A program made the translations under genes and the position numbers. The notes below the pieces were generated by a model. That model searched no databases, was not told the origin of the DNA, and saw nothing but the letters and a program-made list of their open reading frames with translations. From contig NZ_BMIA01000009.1 in NCBI RefSeq assembly GCF_014641595.1, positions 12,889 through 70,282 on the forward strand: 57,394 nt of DNA. The letters run 5' to 3'. Position 1 is the first letter of the stretch, and the number at the start of each line of letters is the position of its first letter. Of this stretch, positions 7,243-13,657 are shown one piece after another. This DNA comes from Dyadobacter endophyticus. Lineage in GTDB: Bacteria; Bacteroidota; Bacteroidia; Cytophagales; Spirosomataceae.

Positions 7243-7465
7243 GATATTCGTGCCATTTGGCAATTATGATTTCCTTGTTTTCTTCAATTATAGCTTCTGC
7301 TAGGCTAATATCCTTTTTTTTGATTCCCTTATTACTGGTCAGTTTTACCGGATCGACTTCAAAACTTGCTTCCCCGTCCGAATTTCTAACGTGAACATGG
7401 ATCGGTAGATGTTCGTTTGAATAAAAGTGGAACCGCAGACCGAAAATAATAAATAACGTAGGCAT
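7232..7465 (-). CDS. DUF4160 family protein
   Basis: 77 residues from ATG at 7465. The motif MPTLFIIFGLRFHFYSNEH followed by PIHVHV, with conserved His residues, is typical of DUF4160. The -7 element TACATTTA at about 7498-7505 puts the transcript start below the upstream in-frame residues, which fixes the start. It is paired with DUF2442 downstream. The function of the family is unsettled. Confidence 0.75.
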   Translation of the reverse strand: MPTLFIIFGLRFHFYSNEHLPIHVHVRNSDGEASFEVDPVKLTSNKGIKKKDISLAEAIIEENKEIIIAKWHEYHGH

Positions 7466-7495
7466 TTGATTTCTCCTGATTAGCGTTAGTTGCCC

Positions 7496-7528
7496 ATATA
7501 AATGTACCCGAAAATTAAACACATAGCA
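7496..7528 (-). promoter_or_regulatory. Promoter of DUF4160/DUF2442 pair
   Basis: On the minus strand TTG, 20 nt (ending TTCGGG), then TACATTTA. It lacks the 23-bp leader but keeps the shared core promoter form. Confidence 0.55.
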
Positions 7529-7542
7529 AATACTTTCAGGAA

Positions 7543-7668
7543 TTAACTATAAAAGGCCAGTATTAATCCCCAAACTGTCAGTAGAATGAAAGAAACAAAC
7601 AACACTTGTTTGCCAGTCTCCACATATTTGAAAATGCTTTCCTGATTGATGAATTTGTTAACCTTCAT
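7543..7668 (-). CDS. 41-residue single-span membrane peptide
   Basis: A short gene with an ATG at 7668 and TAA at 7543. The N-terminus is polar (MKVNKFINQESIFKY), followed by one hydrophobic helix (QVLFVSFILLTVWGLILAFY). The island leader lies exactly 10 nt upstream and a matching promoter follows it, which is strong support for a real gene. Small membrane peptides of this kind may be toxins or regulators, but nothing here shows which. Confidence 0.7.
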   Translation of the reverse strand: MKVNKFINQESIFKYVETGKQVLFVSFILLTVWGLILAFYS

Positions 7669-7678
7669 GTTTCCAGCC

Positions 7679-7701
7679 CATTAACGTATGAGCACCAATT
7701 G
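7679..7701 (-). promoter_or_regulatory. Conserved island leader element, copy 3
   Basis: 23 bp, with one change (CACCAATTG). It lies ten nt from the ATG at 7668. Confidence 0.8.
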
Positions 7702-7711
7702 ATTTTTCTAT

Positions 7712-7766
7712 ACGAATATACCCAATATTTAAACACAATACAACACAAATCGGGAATATATTTATA
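7712..7766 (-). promoter_or_regulatory. Promoter of the 41-residue peptide gene
   Basis: On the minus strand TTG, 20 nt with GTGTTTAAATATTGGG, then TATATTCG. CGGGAAT further upstream is a degenerate inverted partner of the GGGTATA at the -7. Confidence 0.55.
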
Positions 7767-7779
7767 TAATTATATAAAC

Positions 7780-7842
7780 CGCAAAGCGGCCCGTAGAAGA
7801 CAAATAAAATGTGCGCGTAGCGACATAAGCCGCAAACGCGCG
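7780..7842 (+). repeat. 65-bp dispersed repeat, copy 2
   Basis: It contains CCCGTAGAAGACAAATAAAA, AGCGACATAAGCCG and flanking GCGCGT and ACGCGC, which can pair as a 6-bp stem. It ends 5 bp before repeat module B. An AT palindrome (TTTATATAATTATATAAA) lies directly upstream. Confidence 0.75.
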
Positions 7843-7847
7843 AAAGG

Positions 7848-8032
7848 TGTCTACAAAATCGAGCGATCGCTTTGAGCTGCCGAAGATCCTGGACAAAAGA
7901 AATGTCTACATTTTTGGTGCGAAATTTCTGGAAATTCTGACTTGGTTTAACCTTGGATTGTCTACATTATGCAAAGCACGAGGCGGCCACCGGTGGCTGA
8001 TCCAGGCGCGAGCTGAACCGGGACTGTCTACA
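7848..8032 (+). repeat. TGTCTACA phased-box module, complete copy B
   Basis: Boxes start at 7848, 7903, 7959 and 8025 (pitch 55, 56, 66). The spacers carry GAGCGATCGC and GATCCTGGACAAAA (type 1), TTTCTGGAAATTCTGAC (type 2), and GGCTGATCCAGGCGCGAGCTG split over the type 3 spacer. The last box lies 37 bp from the stop of the gene at 8070, the same arrangement as copy C with its paralogue. Confidence 0.85.
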
Positions 8033-8069
8033 ATAATAATGACAGGATGGGCGGCAAAGCCGCCCCGAA

Positions 8070-8624
8070 TTACGCGTATGAGGACCAGTAAACCGGCTTA
8101 CCGTCCCATTTGGAAAGCGGGTTTCTCTGATCAACTTTCAAACCGTATTTCCCTATACGTAATACAATTTCCTCGCCTTTGAAACTGTCTTTAATGGCTG
8201 ACGTGTAGCCGTGGTCGATAGCATTGTGCTGCTTATCTTGGTAAAGCTCCCTAATAATAACCTTTATGCCTTTAACCGCTATAATCTGGTAAAACTCGAT
8301 GTTGGTTTGATCATGCCCCCATGAAGCGTAAAATATAGCTCCGGGCTGAATGTCTCGCGCATTTCGCTGCTGCTGGCGCTTCTGCCTTTCACTATTGATC
8401 TTGTTTGTTTCCATTGCCCTGTTTACCAGTGAGTGATAGCATTTATTGAGCTCGTCCAGGGTATCGAAGTAGCGTTTGACAACGGCCTTGGTAGATCGTC
8501 CACGGAAGGCTATAAAGAGCAGGGCTTTTTCATCGATAAAAAAGGTGTATCCGTGGTTTACTACCTTTCTCGCGGATGGGTAGAGCGTCTGAACCGACGC
8601 AATGAAGGTTTCAAATTTGGTCAT
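8070..8624 (-). CDS. Cassette-associated protein, paralogue 1, unknown
   Basis: 184 residues. The N-terminal part (LYPSARKVVNHGYTFFIDE, then FIAFRGR) and the C-terminal part (IQPGAIFYASWGHDQTNIEF, then YQIIAVKG) are both conserved in the 203-residue paralogue at 35087-35698. The C-terminal segment resembles small beta-barrel domains found in phage and plasmid proteins; no named family can be assigned. The start is fixed by the island leader 10 nt upstream. Both paralogues have a complete TGTCTACA module directly after the stop codon. Confidence 0.75.
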   Translation of the reverse strand: MTKFETFIASVQTLYPSARKVVNHGYTFFIDEKALLFIAFRGRSTKAVVKRYFDTLDELNKCYHSLVNRAMETNKINSERQKRQQQRNARDIQPGAIFYASWGHDQTNIEFYQIIAVKGIKVIIRELYQDKQHNAIDHGYTSAIKDSFKGEEIVLRIGKYGLKVDQRNPLSKWDGKPVYWSSYA

Positions 8625-8634
8625 TATAATTGCC

Positions 8635-8657
8635 CATTAACGTATGGGCACCGATTG
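8635..8657 (-). promoter_or_regulatory. Conserved island leader element, copy 4
   Basis: Ten nt from the ATG at 8624. Here the usual TTG/TAnnTTTR promoter does not follow, so the leader is conserved independently of the promoter. Confidence 0.8.
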
Positions 8658-8665
8658 GTAAAGAC

Positions 8666-8697
8666 ACCAGCGGGAAACCGAAATTTCCCGGCTGGTG
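8666..8697 (-). terminator. Hairpin after the ArdC gene
   Basis: CCAGC and GCTGG plus GGAAA and TTTCC form an 11-bp interrupted stem between the ArdC stop (8733) and the next leader. It has no clear T-run, so it may be a weak terminator or an RNA-processing site. Confidence 0.45.
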
Positions 8698-8732
8698 GGG
8701 AATTAGCCTGCTGTGAAGTTCGATGTGGTCAA

Positions 8733-9650
8733 TTACTCGTCATTCGACTGCTCACCTAAGATGTGAGCTGTTGCCTTTTGAGCGGCAGAAGCAGCTTTAA
8801 AAACGAACTTTTTATCGTTTTTGAGGGGTTTGAGCCATCCTTTGATGTAACTCGCAGAATTACTATCTAGCTCCGGCGAACTGATCCCAGAAACGGAATT
8901 AAGGTATGCCGCGCCCATTTCTGCGATCAATTCCTCCTGGGAATATCTTTTGGAGCCAAAACGGTCAAATTCTGCAACCCCTTCCCTGTTCAATCGCTTT
9001 GGATGGCCGGTTGAATGAATTATTTCATGAAACAGAATGCTATAATATGCCTCTGAACAATTAAAGCTGCTCATTGCGGGCATTTGCACTAAATCGCAAT
9101 CCTTACGATAATATGCTTTGCTACCGCCATGTTTAAATGTTGGTGCGGACTGGTATCCCCTAAGAATGGATTCGCAAGCTTCAATTTTTTCACTTTTGTG
9201 CTCTACGCCAGCCGGTATAGCTACCGCAGGGACTTCTAATGTGGTTTGCTCGATGTTAAAAACATAATAGAGCTTATAGCAAAAGCCCTTTTTATCAACC
9301 TCCTTAGATTCTCCGTCTACCTCTTTAGTTTCCCGGAAAGTATATGTCTTGGCAAAAACTACAGGTGTCGCCTTTTCTCCCTTTATTACCTGTCCTCCCT
9401 TCTCGTTAACTTGCTTCATAGTCAAAAAGTAAGGGGATGAAAAGCCTGTACAACTAAGCATGAAAAAGTTAATTCCCCGATAGGGTTTCTTACTTACGTA
9501 GTTTTTAGGACCAGCAAAATCAGAATTTGGCTCGACAAGCCATGTTTTTCGCCACGGATTCACCCCATCTTCGAGCATTTTAATAATTCTGTCAGTTACA
9601 ACCTGAAAGACATCGTTTGTAGTAGTGGGGACAAAATTCTTAGCTTTCAT
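8733..9650 (-). CDS. ardC: ArdC-type antirestriction protein (DUF1738 + zincin)
   Basis: 305 residues. An N-terminal ssDNA-binding-like domain (about 8-125; DVFQVVTDRIIKMLEDGVNP, then WRKTW, then YRGINFFML) is followed by a zinc metallopeptidase-like domain with FHEIIHSTGH at about 205-214 (HExxH) and a downstream Glu-rich helix (SQEELIAEMGAAYL). ArdC homologues on conjugative plasmids protect incoming DNA from restriction. The start is fixed by the island leader 10 nt upstream. It is the best functional anchor for reading this island as an anti-defence or establishment region. Confidence 0.85.
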   Translation of the reverse strand: MKAKNFVPTTTNDVFQVVTDRIIKMLEDGVNPWRKTWLVEPNSDFAGPKNYVSKKPYRGINFFMLSCTGFSSPYFLTMKQVNEKGGQVIKGEKATPVVFAKTYTFRETKEVDGESKEVDKKGFCYKLYYVFNIEQTTLEVPAVAIPAGVEHKSEKIEACESILRGYQSAPTFKHGGSKAYYRKDCDLVQMPAMSSFNCSEAYYSILFHEIIHSTGHPKRLNREGVAEFDRFGSKRYSQEELIAEMGAAYLNSVSGISSPELDSNSASYIKGWLKPLKNDKKFVFKAASAAQKATAHILGEQSNDE

Positions 9651-9660
9651 GATTTGAGCT

Positions 9661-9683
9661 CATTAACGTATGAGCACCGATTG
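9661..9683 (-). promoter_or_regulatory. Conserved island leader element, copy 5
   Basis: 23 bp, 10 nt from the ardC ATG at 9650. Confidence 0.8.
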
Positions 9684-9693
9684 ATTTTGTTAC

Positions 9694-9742
9694 ATAAAGA
9701 TACCCGTTTTTTAAATATATTACAACTCTTTTCGGGTATTTT
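9694..9742 (-). promoter_or_regulatory. ardC promoter with inverted repeat operator
   Basis: On the minus strand TTG, 20 nt with ATATTTAAAAAACGGG, then TATCTTTA. The 7-bp words ATACCCG and CGGGTAT form an exact inverted repeat that brackets the -33 region, the clearest copy of this operator-like arrangement. Confidence 0.6.
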
Positions 9743-9759
9743 TTTAACTTTTTTCGAAC

Positions 9760-9825
9760 GCGAAAGCAACCCATAGAAGACAAATTTTAAAATGTGCGCG
9801 TAGCGACATAAGCCGAAAATGCGCG
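9760..9825 (+). repeat. 65-bp dispersed repeat, copy 3
   Basis: It starts GCGAAAGCAACCCATAGAAG and contains AGCGACATAAGCCG. It ends 7 bp before the box module at 9833, as copy 2 does before module B. Confidence 0.75.
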
Positions 9826-9832
9826 TTAGGTT

Positions 9833-9950
9833 TGTCTACATTTGATCGTGTGCAGCTCGTGCCGGCTTTGATCCTGGACGCAAATAATGTCTACATTTTA
9901 CCGCGGGATCTCCGGAACTTATGACCTAGCCAATCGCTGGATTGTCTACA
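9833..9950 (+). repeat. TGTCTACA box module, partial (types 1 and 2)
   Basis: Boxes start at 9833, 9888 and 9943, an exact 55-bp pitch twice. Spacer 1 has TTTGATCCTGGACGCAAA and spacer 2 has ATCTCCGGAACTTATGACC, matching the first two spacers of the complete modules. Confidence 0.8.
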
Positions 9951-10050
9951 AGCGTACTCCCACTGACGCGGTTTAATCATCAGAGAAAAAGGGGAATAAT
10001 TCTTTCCCCCAAAACCCAAATCTTAATGTCTTTATAAGGAAGCGGTAAGA

Positions 10051-10137
10051 ATCTGTCAAGGTTTTCAAAAAAATACTCTTCTGACGCAGGAAGAAGGAAG
10101 ATTTTTTTGAAACGCGCTGCGCTCGACCTTGACAGAT
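10051..10137. repeat. Large imperfect inverted repeat
   Basis: The outer arms ATCTGTCAAGGT (10051-10062) and ACCTTGACAGAT (10126-10137) are perfect. The inner arms TTTCAAAAAAAT (10063-10074) and ATTTTTTTGAAA (10101-10112) are also perfect. The right side carries a 13-nt insert with its own GCGCTGCGC hairpin. It could be an RNA structure, a bidirectional terminator or a protein-binding cruciform. Confidence 0.7.
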
Positions 10138-10210
10138 ACTGTGAGCGACTTATTTTTACATTTAGGTTTGTGTTGCAGGGAGCAGGTACCGTTGACTGCG
10201 GGCAAGCCGA

Positions 10211-10280
10211 AACAGGGATAGAAGCGGCATCCTTTTTGCGGAGAAAAAAGATATAGCGGATAGCCCGCCCCTGCGGGGTT
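10211..10280 (+). ncRNA. Candidate structured RNA element
   Basis: The left arm GGGATAGAAGCGGCATCCTT and the right arm AAAAAAGATATAGCGGATAG fold back on each other, followed by a CCCCTGCGGGG hairpin and TTT. From memory, similar GCGGCATCC and GATATAGCGGATAG hairpins occur widely between genes in Bacteroidota. The identification as ncRNA rather than a terminator-like repeat is tentative. Confidence 0.4.
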
Positions 10281-10298
10281 TCCCTACATCAAAAAATA

Positions 10299-10325
10299 AA
10301 AAAAATGACCTGAAAACGATCAGGC
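10299..10325 (-). terminator. Terminator of the transfer operon
   Basis: On the minus strand CCTGA and TCAGG pair around TCGTTT, followed by ATTTTTTTTATTTTTT. It lies 28 bp after the stop at 10353. Confidence 0.65.
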
Positions 10326-10352
10326 CACTTTCAAGATTACTATACTCAACGT

Positions 10353-11276
10353 TTATACCGCTAATGCCGGTGCCTGTACCTTCGTCTGTTCTTTGGCCGC
10401 TTGCTTCTCGATCTGGCGCTCTGAAAACTGACTATTTGCGCTGGTTAGCAGTCCATTTTCTTTACCTTCCATGCTCACTGTTTTATCTTTTTGAACTGTG
10501 AATTTTGTATTCTGGTGGTCGCTATAATCCCCAACCAACAGCTTCAATTTATCCTGATTTGTCAGATTATTGCCTTGAATTTTATCTGGTACGGACTCCA
10601 ACTGCTTGTCGAATTTTTTGAAAAGATTCGTCGCGTGCTTATTGTTTTCCAACTTCCCTTCCTGAAAAGCCTCTTTAACCTCCTTTTTTTCCCTGGCGTT
10701 TAAGGGCTCAACCACAATCGGCTTGATTTCGATTTTCTCCTTCTTCTCGAGATCCTTCCTCTCGTCCACAACTTTACTCTCTTCGGACAGCTTATTTTTC
10801 TCGGAGATGTAATCTTTATGCGGCTTGACGACTTTAACAGAGCCATCTTTGATGCTTTTTACGAGATCTGAAATCTCGGTTTCAAATTTGTTATCAGTAC
10901 GCTTCCATGCGCCCGATTCCTTACTTAACTCTATGTAGGATAACTTATTACGGTCTTGCTTGTCGAAACCAAACGTCTTGTCCTCCTTTCCAATAATCGA
11001 CGGAGCCTTAAAGTTTTCCTCAAACTGCCTACGAGAACTCTCCTGCATGAAAGACTTAGATGGCATAATGATCTTAACAGCCCCTTCTTTAACCCCCTTG
11101 GTCAGTTCAGCCGGAGTGGTTTCAAATTTGTTCTCCGTTCTCTTAAACTTATCGTTATCATCTTTTTGAAGCTCAACATAAGAAATCTTACTTTGCTCTT
11201 GCCTTTCTAAGCCATAAGTTTTTTGATCTTTGCCGATCATCTGAGGCGCGTCGAATTTATTGCTATTATTTTCCAT
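10353..11276 (-). CDS. Charged protein with two tandem repeats, unknown
   Basis: 307 residues, very rich in Lys, Glu and Asp, with no signal peptide or membrane span. Two copies of a roughly 65-residue unit lie at about 9-75 and 90-155. Each reads IGKxxKTxGxxxQxxxKxSY, then KRTxNKFET, then a VKxGxVKxxxPxK end. The rest is helical and charged. It is the last gene of the transfer operon on the minus strand, followed by a terminator. It may be a substrate-like or DNA-associated transfer accessory protein, but that is inference. Confidence 0.65.
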   Translation of the reverse strand: MENNSNKFDAPQMIGKDQKTYGLERQEQSKISYVELQKDDNDKFKRTENKFETTPAELTKGVKEGAVKIIMPSKSFMQESSRRQFEENFKAPSIIGKEDKTFGFDKQDRNKLSYIELSKESGAWKRTDNKFETEISDLVKSIKDGSVKVVKPHKDYISEKNKLSEESKVVDERKDLEKKEKIEIKPIVVEPLNAREKKEVKEAFQEGKLENNKHATNLFKKFDKQLESVPDKIQGNNLTNQDKLKLLVGDYSDHQNTKFTVQKDKTVSMEGKENGLLTSANSQFSERQIEKQAAKEQTKVQAPALAV

Positions 11277-11285
11277 AGGAAACTG

Positions 11286-11747
11286 TTAAAATGGTAAAAG
11301 GTATGGTACTTTATTAAAAAAATCATCCTTATATAAATGTGCTTCACTATCAGGAAAATGGTTGTAATACTCGCTTACCAACTCAATTGCTTCCGAAAAA
11401 GATTTAGGCGCTTCCTTGAATTCAAGAAAAGTCTGAGTAGCCTCTCTAACGTCCGCCATTAGTTCTTCATTAGGTAAAAAATCTGGCAAAAATTGATAAG
11501 AATTAAAATGATAGAATACATTTATTCCGTCAATATTCATAATGAAAATTACGTTCCCAACCGGAAACCCATTAAGACGAGCATTATTAATTACTCTGTG
11601 CCGGTTCTGCAATAACTCATCCTTATAGCAATCAATCTTTTTCAGAAATGTATCTGTTTCAATCTTCCAGTTTCTATATGAAATCCAAAATACATATGCC
11701 AGGATAGAGAGAAAAACAACCAATAAAATAACGTCGAATAGCTTCAT
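11286..11747 (-). CDS. Membrane-anchored protein, unknown
   Basis: 153 residues, with one N-terminal transmembrane helix (FDVILLVVFLSILAYVFWI) and a cytoplasmic or periplasmic domain rich in aromatic residues. No family recognised. It is nine bp upstream of the repeat protein gene, at the distal end of the transfer operon. Confidence 0.6.
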   Translation of the reverse strand: MKLFDVILLVVFLSILAYVFWISYRNWKIETDTFLKKIDCYKDELLQNRHRVINNARLNGFPVGNVIFIMNIDGINVFYHFNSYQFLPDFLPNEELMADVREATQTFLEFKEAPKSFSEAIELVSEYYNHFPDSEAHLYKDDFFNKVPYLLPF

Positions 11748-11770
11748 AAATCAGGTGTCAAATACTGAAA

Positions 11771-11995
11771 CTAGATGCTTAAATTATTATAAATTCGCTG
11801 CTTAAATTCGCGTGTACGCCGATTGTATATATTGGCGTAGTCCCAATAAATTTTGTTCGCCCTAAGCCACCGAATGGCCTTTTCAGTATCATGGACGTAT
11901 TTTAAATACAAAACCTGTTTATCAACAGGTTTTGACCTAATATCGCTATCCTTTATAAAAAAAGTCATGGAAAAGTCATTCTTTGCCCCTTTCAT
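11771..11995 (-). CDS. Small protein, unknown
   Basis: 74 residues, basic and Tyr-rich, no recognised domain. The ATG overlaps the stop of the lipoprotein gene at 11992-12432 by 4 bp (ATGA type), so translation is coupled. Confidence 0.55.
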   Translation of the reverse strand: MKGAKNDFSMTFFIKDSDIRSKPVDKQVLYLKYVHDTEKAIRWLRANKIYWDYANIYNRRTREFKQRIYNNLSI

Positions 11996-12432
11996 ATCCC
12001 TTCCTTTAAATACTTGGAAATGCCGAGTTCGAGATATATTTTACCAGAAATAACGCGGTACGTAATTGCCGCCGACCCGGAGGTAAAAGACGACTTGATG
12101 CTAACAAGCGGCTGGAATGTCGGAGACTTGTCCCAAGGAACGAAGTTGATTGGAAGCAAGTCCTGAGCCTCGTATACGTCCTTATCCAGTTCGTAAGCAC
12201 CTGCTAACATCACATAGTGTTTGAACGTGTAGGCTCCGCTCTGCTTAGTGACAATAATTTTTTTATATGGCTGGTTATCAACCGTATAAATCCACTCTCC
12301 GACAAAACTATCAAGAGACGAAGCAGCTCTTTCGGCCTTGGCGTCAGCGGAAATATTATCTGGCTCGGGCGTATCCTTTGAGCACGAAACAAACAGTAGG
12401 GCGAAAAAGACAAATAATGGCTTCATTTTCAA
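11992..12432 (-). CDS. Lipoprotein, transfer-operon associated
   Basis: 146 residues. The signal sequence ends in a lipobox (LLFVSC, Cys at about 17) followed by SKDTPEPD. The mature part has a lipocalin-like opening (VGEWIYTVDNQPYKKIIV) and a beta-strand-rich body. It is predicted to be anchored in the membrane facing the periplasm. It overlaps the next gene by 4 bp, and the DUF3127-like gene upstream overlaps it by 4 bp. Confidence 0.65.
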   Translation of the reverse strand: MKMKPLFVFFALLFVSCSKDTPEPDNISADAKAERAASSLDSFVGEWIYTVDNQPYKKIIVTKQSGAYTFKHYVMLAGAYELDKDVYEAQDLLPINFVPWDKSPTFQPLVSIKSSFTSGSAAITYRVISGKIYLELGISKYLKEGI

Positions 12433-12680
12433 ATGATTTTAATGATTGTTAAATCTGTAAAGAACCGACCGTTATTTTCCCGACTTTCGATCTTAAATTC
12501 AACCTCAATTTCATTTTCTAAAATAAGTTTAGGATCATTTGCCAGATCGTTCCATAGCTTAAAAGCCACATTTTTATCGTTAACGAGCCCAAAAATCCAT
12601 CGAACTTGTAAGGACTTGCCACCCGATTTTATATCCTCCGGGTCTTTAATTGATAAAATTTTTAACTTGGTTGAGAACAT
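12429..12680 (-). CDS. DUF3127-like small OB-fold protein
   Basis: 83 residues. The C-terminal half (AFKLWNDLANDP, then EIEVEFKIESRENNGRFFTD) matches the conserved core of DUF3127: CFxxWxD, VxVxFxIESREYNGRWYTD. Family members are Bacteroidota proteins proposed to have an OB fold and possibly to bind single-stranded nucleic acid. Here the first half is shorter and more diverged. It lies inside the transfer operon, between two lipoprotein genes, with 3- and 4-bp junctions. Confidence 0.55.
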   Translation of the reverse strand: MFSTKLKILSIKDPEDIKSGGKSLQVRWIFGLVNDKNVAFKLWNDLANDPKLILENEIEVEFKIESRENNGRFFTDLTIIKII

Positions 12681-12683
12681 TTT

Positions 12684-13121
12684 TTATTCAGTTGTGGTGA
12701 TGCTTAATTTGGTTTCTTTGGTTACAGACCTGATTGTTGTTTCGATGCTAATTTCATGTTGTCCTTTTTTCTCTGACTGATATTTAAATATAAGTAAATA
12801 GTTCTTGAAATCAGCATATCTGATATTGATTTTATCATTATTGTAAAGAGTATCACCCTTTATAATATACTGGGCAAAATTATTAGAATCGAATTTCAAT
12901 GTAACGTTATCCAGATTGGTAACATTTTCAAACGGCCTAAGATAGATCGTAGGATTGGTACTATATTTATTCGATTCCTTATCATATTTAAAGAAACCAG
13001 GAGCCTCGGACAGTAGGTTATAGTCTGGTTCAGCTATATCCTGCGGGTCGATGTCCACGGCAATATCTTTGTTGCAGGAAAACAAAAATATTGCAATTAA
13101 AGTGTAGAGTAGATATTTCAT
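12684..13121 (-). CDS. Lipoprotein, possibly TraQ-like
   Basis: 145 residues with a signal peptide and lipobox (IFLFSC, Cys16). The mature protein is beta-rich. Its position after traO and its size suit the TraQ (DUF3872) conjugative transposon lipoprotein, but the match in sequence is weak. Its ATG overlaps the traO stop by 4 bp. Confidence 0.5.
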   Translation of the reverse strand: MKYLLYTLIAIFLFSCNKDIAVDIDPQDIAEPDYNLLSEAPGFFKYDKESNKYSTNPTIYLRPFENVTNLDNVTLKFDSNNFAQYIIKGDTLYNNDKINIRYADFKNYLLIFKYQSEKKGQHEISIETTIRSVTKETKLSITTTE

Positions 13122-13657
13122 TTTAGATGAAATTTTAATCCTATGTAAGGATAGGTCGTGAATTTTTGATAATTGGATAGAAAATTATAGGTCACCCTGG
13201 TCCCAATGACAATAGGGGAAAATTCATACTCCGCACCAGTTCCTAACCCTAAAATGAAAGCTGATTTGGAGCTTACATAATTAGGACCGGAGTATTCTTT
13301 ATCCCGATTGATGGATTCATACCCAAAGTCGATAGTGCCGAGTACTTTGAAGGTGCTTCGCAGGTCTGCGCTTGAAAATATGTTCAATTCCTGCTTGAAC
13401 GAGGCTTGGTACTTTTCAACAGGGATTAGATTACCGCTTAACTTCTTGGCATACAGGAAAGCAAATCCTCTGGTATTAAGCCTCTTGCTGTATTTGCCGT
13501 ATTCTACTTGCAAAAAGAAGTTATCAAAATCAGGATGAATCAGTTTATCATACCCACCAGCATTAACCTGAACGTAATGTTGGTTTTTGATATGTACCTG
13601 TGCGTTGGTGAAGGCCGAGCACAGCAGGATCAGCGAGGCGATTAGTATGTATCTCAT
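13118..13657 (-). CDS. traO: TraO-like outer-membrane beta-barrel protein
   Basis: 179 residues with a signal peptide (SLILLCSAFTNAQ). Amphipathic strands and Gly/aromatic patterns end in a terminal strand (YPYIGLKFHLK), typical of an outer-membrane barrel. Length, order after TraN and the final GLKF motif fit TraO of Bacteroidota conjugative elements. It overlaps traN by 4 bp. Confidence 0.65.
   Translation of the reverse strand: MRYILIASLILLCSAFTNAQVHIKNQHYVQVNAGGYDKLIHPDFDNFFLQVEYGKYSKRLNTRGFAFLYAKKLSGNLIPVEKYQASFKQELNIFSSADLRSTFKVLGTIDFGYESINRDKEYSGPNYVSSKSAFILGLGTGAEYEFSPIVIGTRVTYNFLSNYQKFTTYPYIGLKFHLK

Larger units (their letters stand above)
9951..10352. other. Gene-free region with structured elements
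   Basis: About 400 bp between the last TGTCTACA box and the transfer operon end. It holds a large inverted repeat (10051-10137), a hairpin element that looks like an untranslated RNA (10211-10280), and the operon terminator. I see no reading frame with coding character. Confidence 0.6.

Noticed and set aside
7848..8032. TGTCTACA module as a Tn3-type res site or integron attC
   Set aside because: There is no resolvase or integrase in the window, and the spacing and lack of paired inverted subsites do not fit.
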